Source of the DNA: Eubacteriales Family XIII. Incertae Sedis bacterium
GTDB lineage: Bacteria; Bacillota; Clostridia; Peptostreptococcales; Anaerovoracaceae
Assembly: GCA_031287295.1 (NCBI GenBank)
Contig: JAITTH010000064.1
Location: 1 to 5,459, forward strand
Direction: 5' to 3'
Length of the DNA: 5,459 nt
In this document: piece by piece, positions 4,285 to 5,459 of the stretch
How the letters are laid out: each line of letters starts with the position of its first letter
Numbering within the stretch: position 1 is the stretch's first letter
Translations under genes and position numbers: made by a program
The notes under the pieces: generated by a model
The model's input: only the letters and a program-made list of their open reading frames with translations
Told to the model about the DNA's origin: nothing
Databases searched by the model: none

Positions 4285-5459
4285 ATGAGTATCGTGGACA
4301 AATCCGAAGCGCGTAACTTTGGAACCTTTGGCAGGTTCTTACTTTTCCGTGAGATTTCCGATTTGCCGTCTGAGCAGGATGCCTTGCTTTCTCTTTATAC
4401 CCGTGAACAATTTGTTTACGAAGATTCCGAAACGGCAATTACCGGATGGCAGTGCTTGCTTCTTTCCACGCTTGCGGCGTCGGAAAATCCGTTCAGCCTT
4501 GCCGTGGCACGAGGAAATGTCCCAAAGCAGATGATGAATCTGGCGGTTTCAGAGTTGGAAGATATCATGGCTTTATACCATTTGGACTGGACAAGCTTAC
4601 CCGCTACGTTCGATTCTCTATGCGAGAAAACAGAGATTCCGGGAAAAAGGTTCATCGAAGCACAAACGGTAGCAAATTGGAAGGTTGTTCTGCCAGAATA
4701 CTTAAAACGCATGAAGTTTGTCGAAATGATGGAAGCACCGGACGGGTTTGTTGCTGCCGAAAAACTTGCGGATGCCTACCGAACGTATGGGGTCGGCAAG
4801 CTCAATCGATATGATGCCTTTGTATGGGATCAATTCTTGCGTGGTGTGGATACGGAAAAGCTCGACCCGATTACATTTGAAGATCTTATCGGCAGTGAAT
4901 CTCAAAAACAGGCACTGATTGAGAACACCGAAAAGCTCCTGAGAGGTTTTCCCTCGTCAAATGTTTTACTTTACGGAGATGCCGGAACAGGAAAATCATC
5001 TTCCGTGAAAGCGTTACTCAATCGCTATCGCGATCAAGGGCTTAAGCTTGTTTCGCTCGACAGAGAGCGCATCCGGGAACTTCCGAATCTCATGGAGGCA
5101 ATCTCAAAAAGCAACCAAAAGTACATCATCTTCATTGACGACTTGTCGTTTGAAGAGGGCGATACAGCCTATAAGTCTTTCAAATCTGTCGTGGAGGGTG
5201 GGCTTCGAACAAAACCGCAAAATGTTGCGATTTATGTCACTTCGAATCGGCGCAATATCGTTCGGGAAGTTTGGAAAGATCGAGAAGGGTCGGATGAAGT
5301 GCATCTGCGCGATAACCTTCAAGAGAAACGTTCCCTCTCCGATCGGTTTGGGCTTACCATTGTATTCCTGTCTCCTGCAAAACAGGAGTATCTGGAAATC
5401 GTTTTCGCCTTGGCAGAGAAAGAGGGCATCGCCATGGCAACGGAAGAACTTGCGCAGCG
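4285..5459 (+). CDS. DUF815-family AAA+ ATPase (3' end outside window)
   Basis: The frame is open from ATG 4285 to the window end (391 complete codons, no stop), so the C-terminus is cut off by the edge. Residues 1 to about 190 form a poorly conserved, largely helical N-terminal region. From about residue 193 it is a typical DUF815 P-loop domain: DPITFEDLIGSESQK (194-208), Walker A GDAGTGKS (231-238, K237), Walker B IIFIDDLS (281-288, D285/D286), the family hallmark FEEGDTAYKSFKSVVEGGL (289-307), sensor-like TSNRRN (319-324), and LQEKRSLSDRFG (345-356), where R354 is a candidate arginine finger. Members are widespread in bacteria and the cellular role is not settled; the architecture suggests an ATP-driven remodelling or loading factor. 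It begins 16 bp after glyA, implying co-transcription. Only a weak GAGG (4267-4270) lies 14 bases upstream, so translation may depend on coupling to glyA. GTG 4294 is an alternative start. Confidence 0.92.
   Translation, partial: MSIVDKSEARNFGTFGRFLLFREISDLPSEQDALLSLYTREQFVYEDSETAITGWQCLLLSTLAASENPFSLAVARGNVPKQMMNLAVSELEDIMALYHLDWTSLPATFDSLCEKTEIPGKRFIEAQTVANWKVVLPEYLKRMKFVEMMEAPDGFVAAEKLADAYRTYGVGKLNRYDAFVWDQFLRGVDTEKLDPITFEDLIGSESQKQALIENTEKLLRGFPSSNVLLYGDAGTGKSSSVKALLNRYRDQGLKLVSLDRERIRELPNLMEAISKSNQKYIIFIDDLSFEEGDTAYKSFKSVVEGGLRTKPQNVAIYVTSNRRNIVREVWKDREGSDEVHLRDNLQEKRSLSDRFGLTIVFLSPAKQEYLEIVFALAEKEGIAMATEELAQ

Noticed and set aside
4319..4814. Two plus-strand open frames inside the DUF815 gene
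   Set aside because: They lie in another frame over the N-terminal part of a DUF815 reading frame that is open to the window end and carries clear Walker A and B motifs.

Overview
The window looks like a chromosomal segment of a Bacillota (Firmicutes) anaerobe of roughly balanced GC content. The evidence is the AGGAG-type ribosome binding sites, an orphan PfoR/PTS_EIIC_2 membrane protein and a DUF815-type AAA+ ATPase, a combination typical of clostridial-type genomes. A Tissierellia/Peptoniphilaceae-like source is possible, but this is only a guess from gene content. All genes are on the + strand. I see no tRNA, rRNA, CRISPR array, transposase or phage gene.

Region 1 (1-958) is a compact, probably co-transcribed group of proteins I cannot assign to a function. 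It holds the last 44 codons of an unrecognised gene, a 212-residue strongly basic Pro/Arg/Lys-rich protein, and a 59-residue acidic single-span membrane protein. The basic protein is built on four 75-bp tandem repeats and ends in one transmembrane helix. The small gene starts at a GTG and is easily missed. The group ends at a hairpin (985-1013) that may be a terminator. This is the least explained part of the window.

Region 2 (959-2231) is a control region followed by one integral membrane protein of the PTS_EIIC_2 / PfoR (COG3641) family. The control region has a tandem 22-bp repeat, a near-consensus sigma-A promoter (TTGACA, 17 bp, TAAGAT) and a perfect 12-bp palindrome in the leader. No EIIA, EIIB or HPr partner is visible.

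Region 3 (2232-5459) opens with a 122-bp intergenic stretch containing four GACAATAT boxes and two extended -10 elements. The second -10 lies so close to the start codon that the mRNA may be leaderless. Three closely spaced genes follow, probably one operon: a CYTH-domain phosphohydrolase, serine hydroxymethyltransferase (glyA), and a DUF815 AAA+ ATPase that runs off the window end. glyA supplies one-carbon units and glycine. The CYTH and DUF815 proteins have no obvious shared pathway with it, so the linkage looks like housekeeping co-expression rather than a dedicated system.
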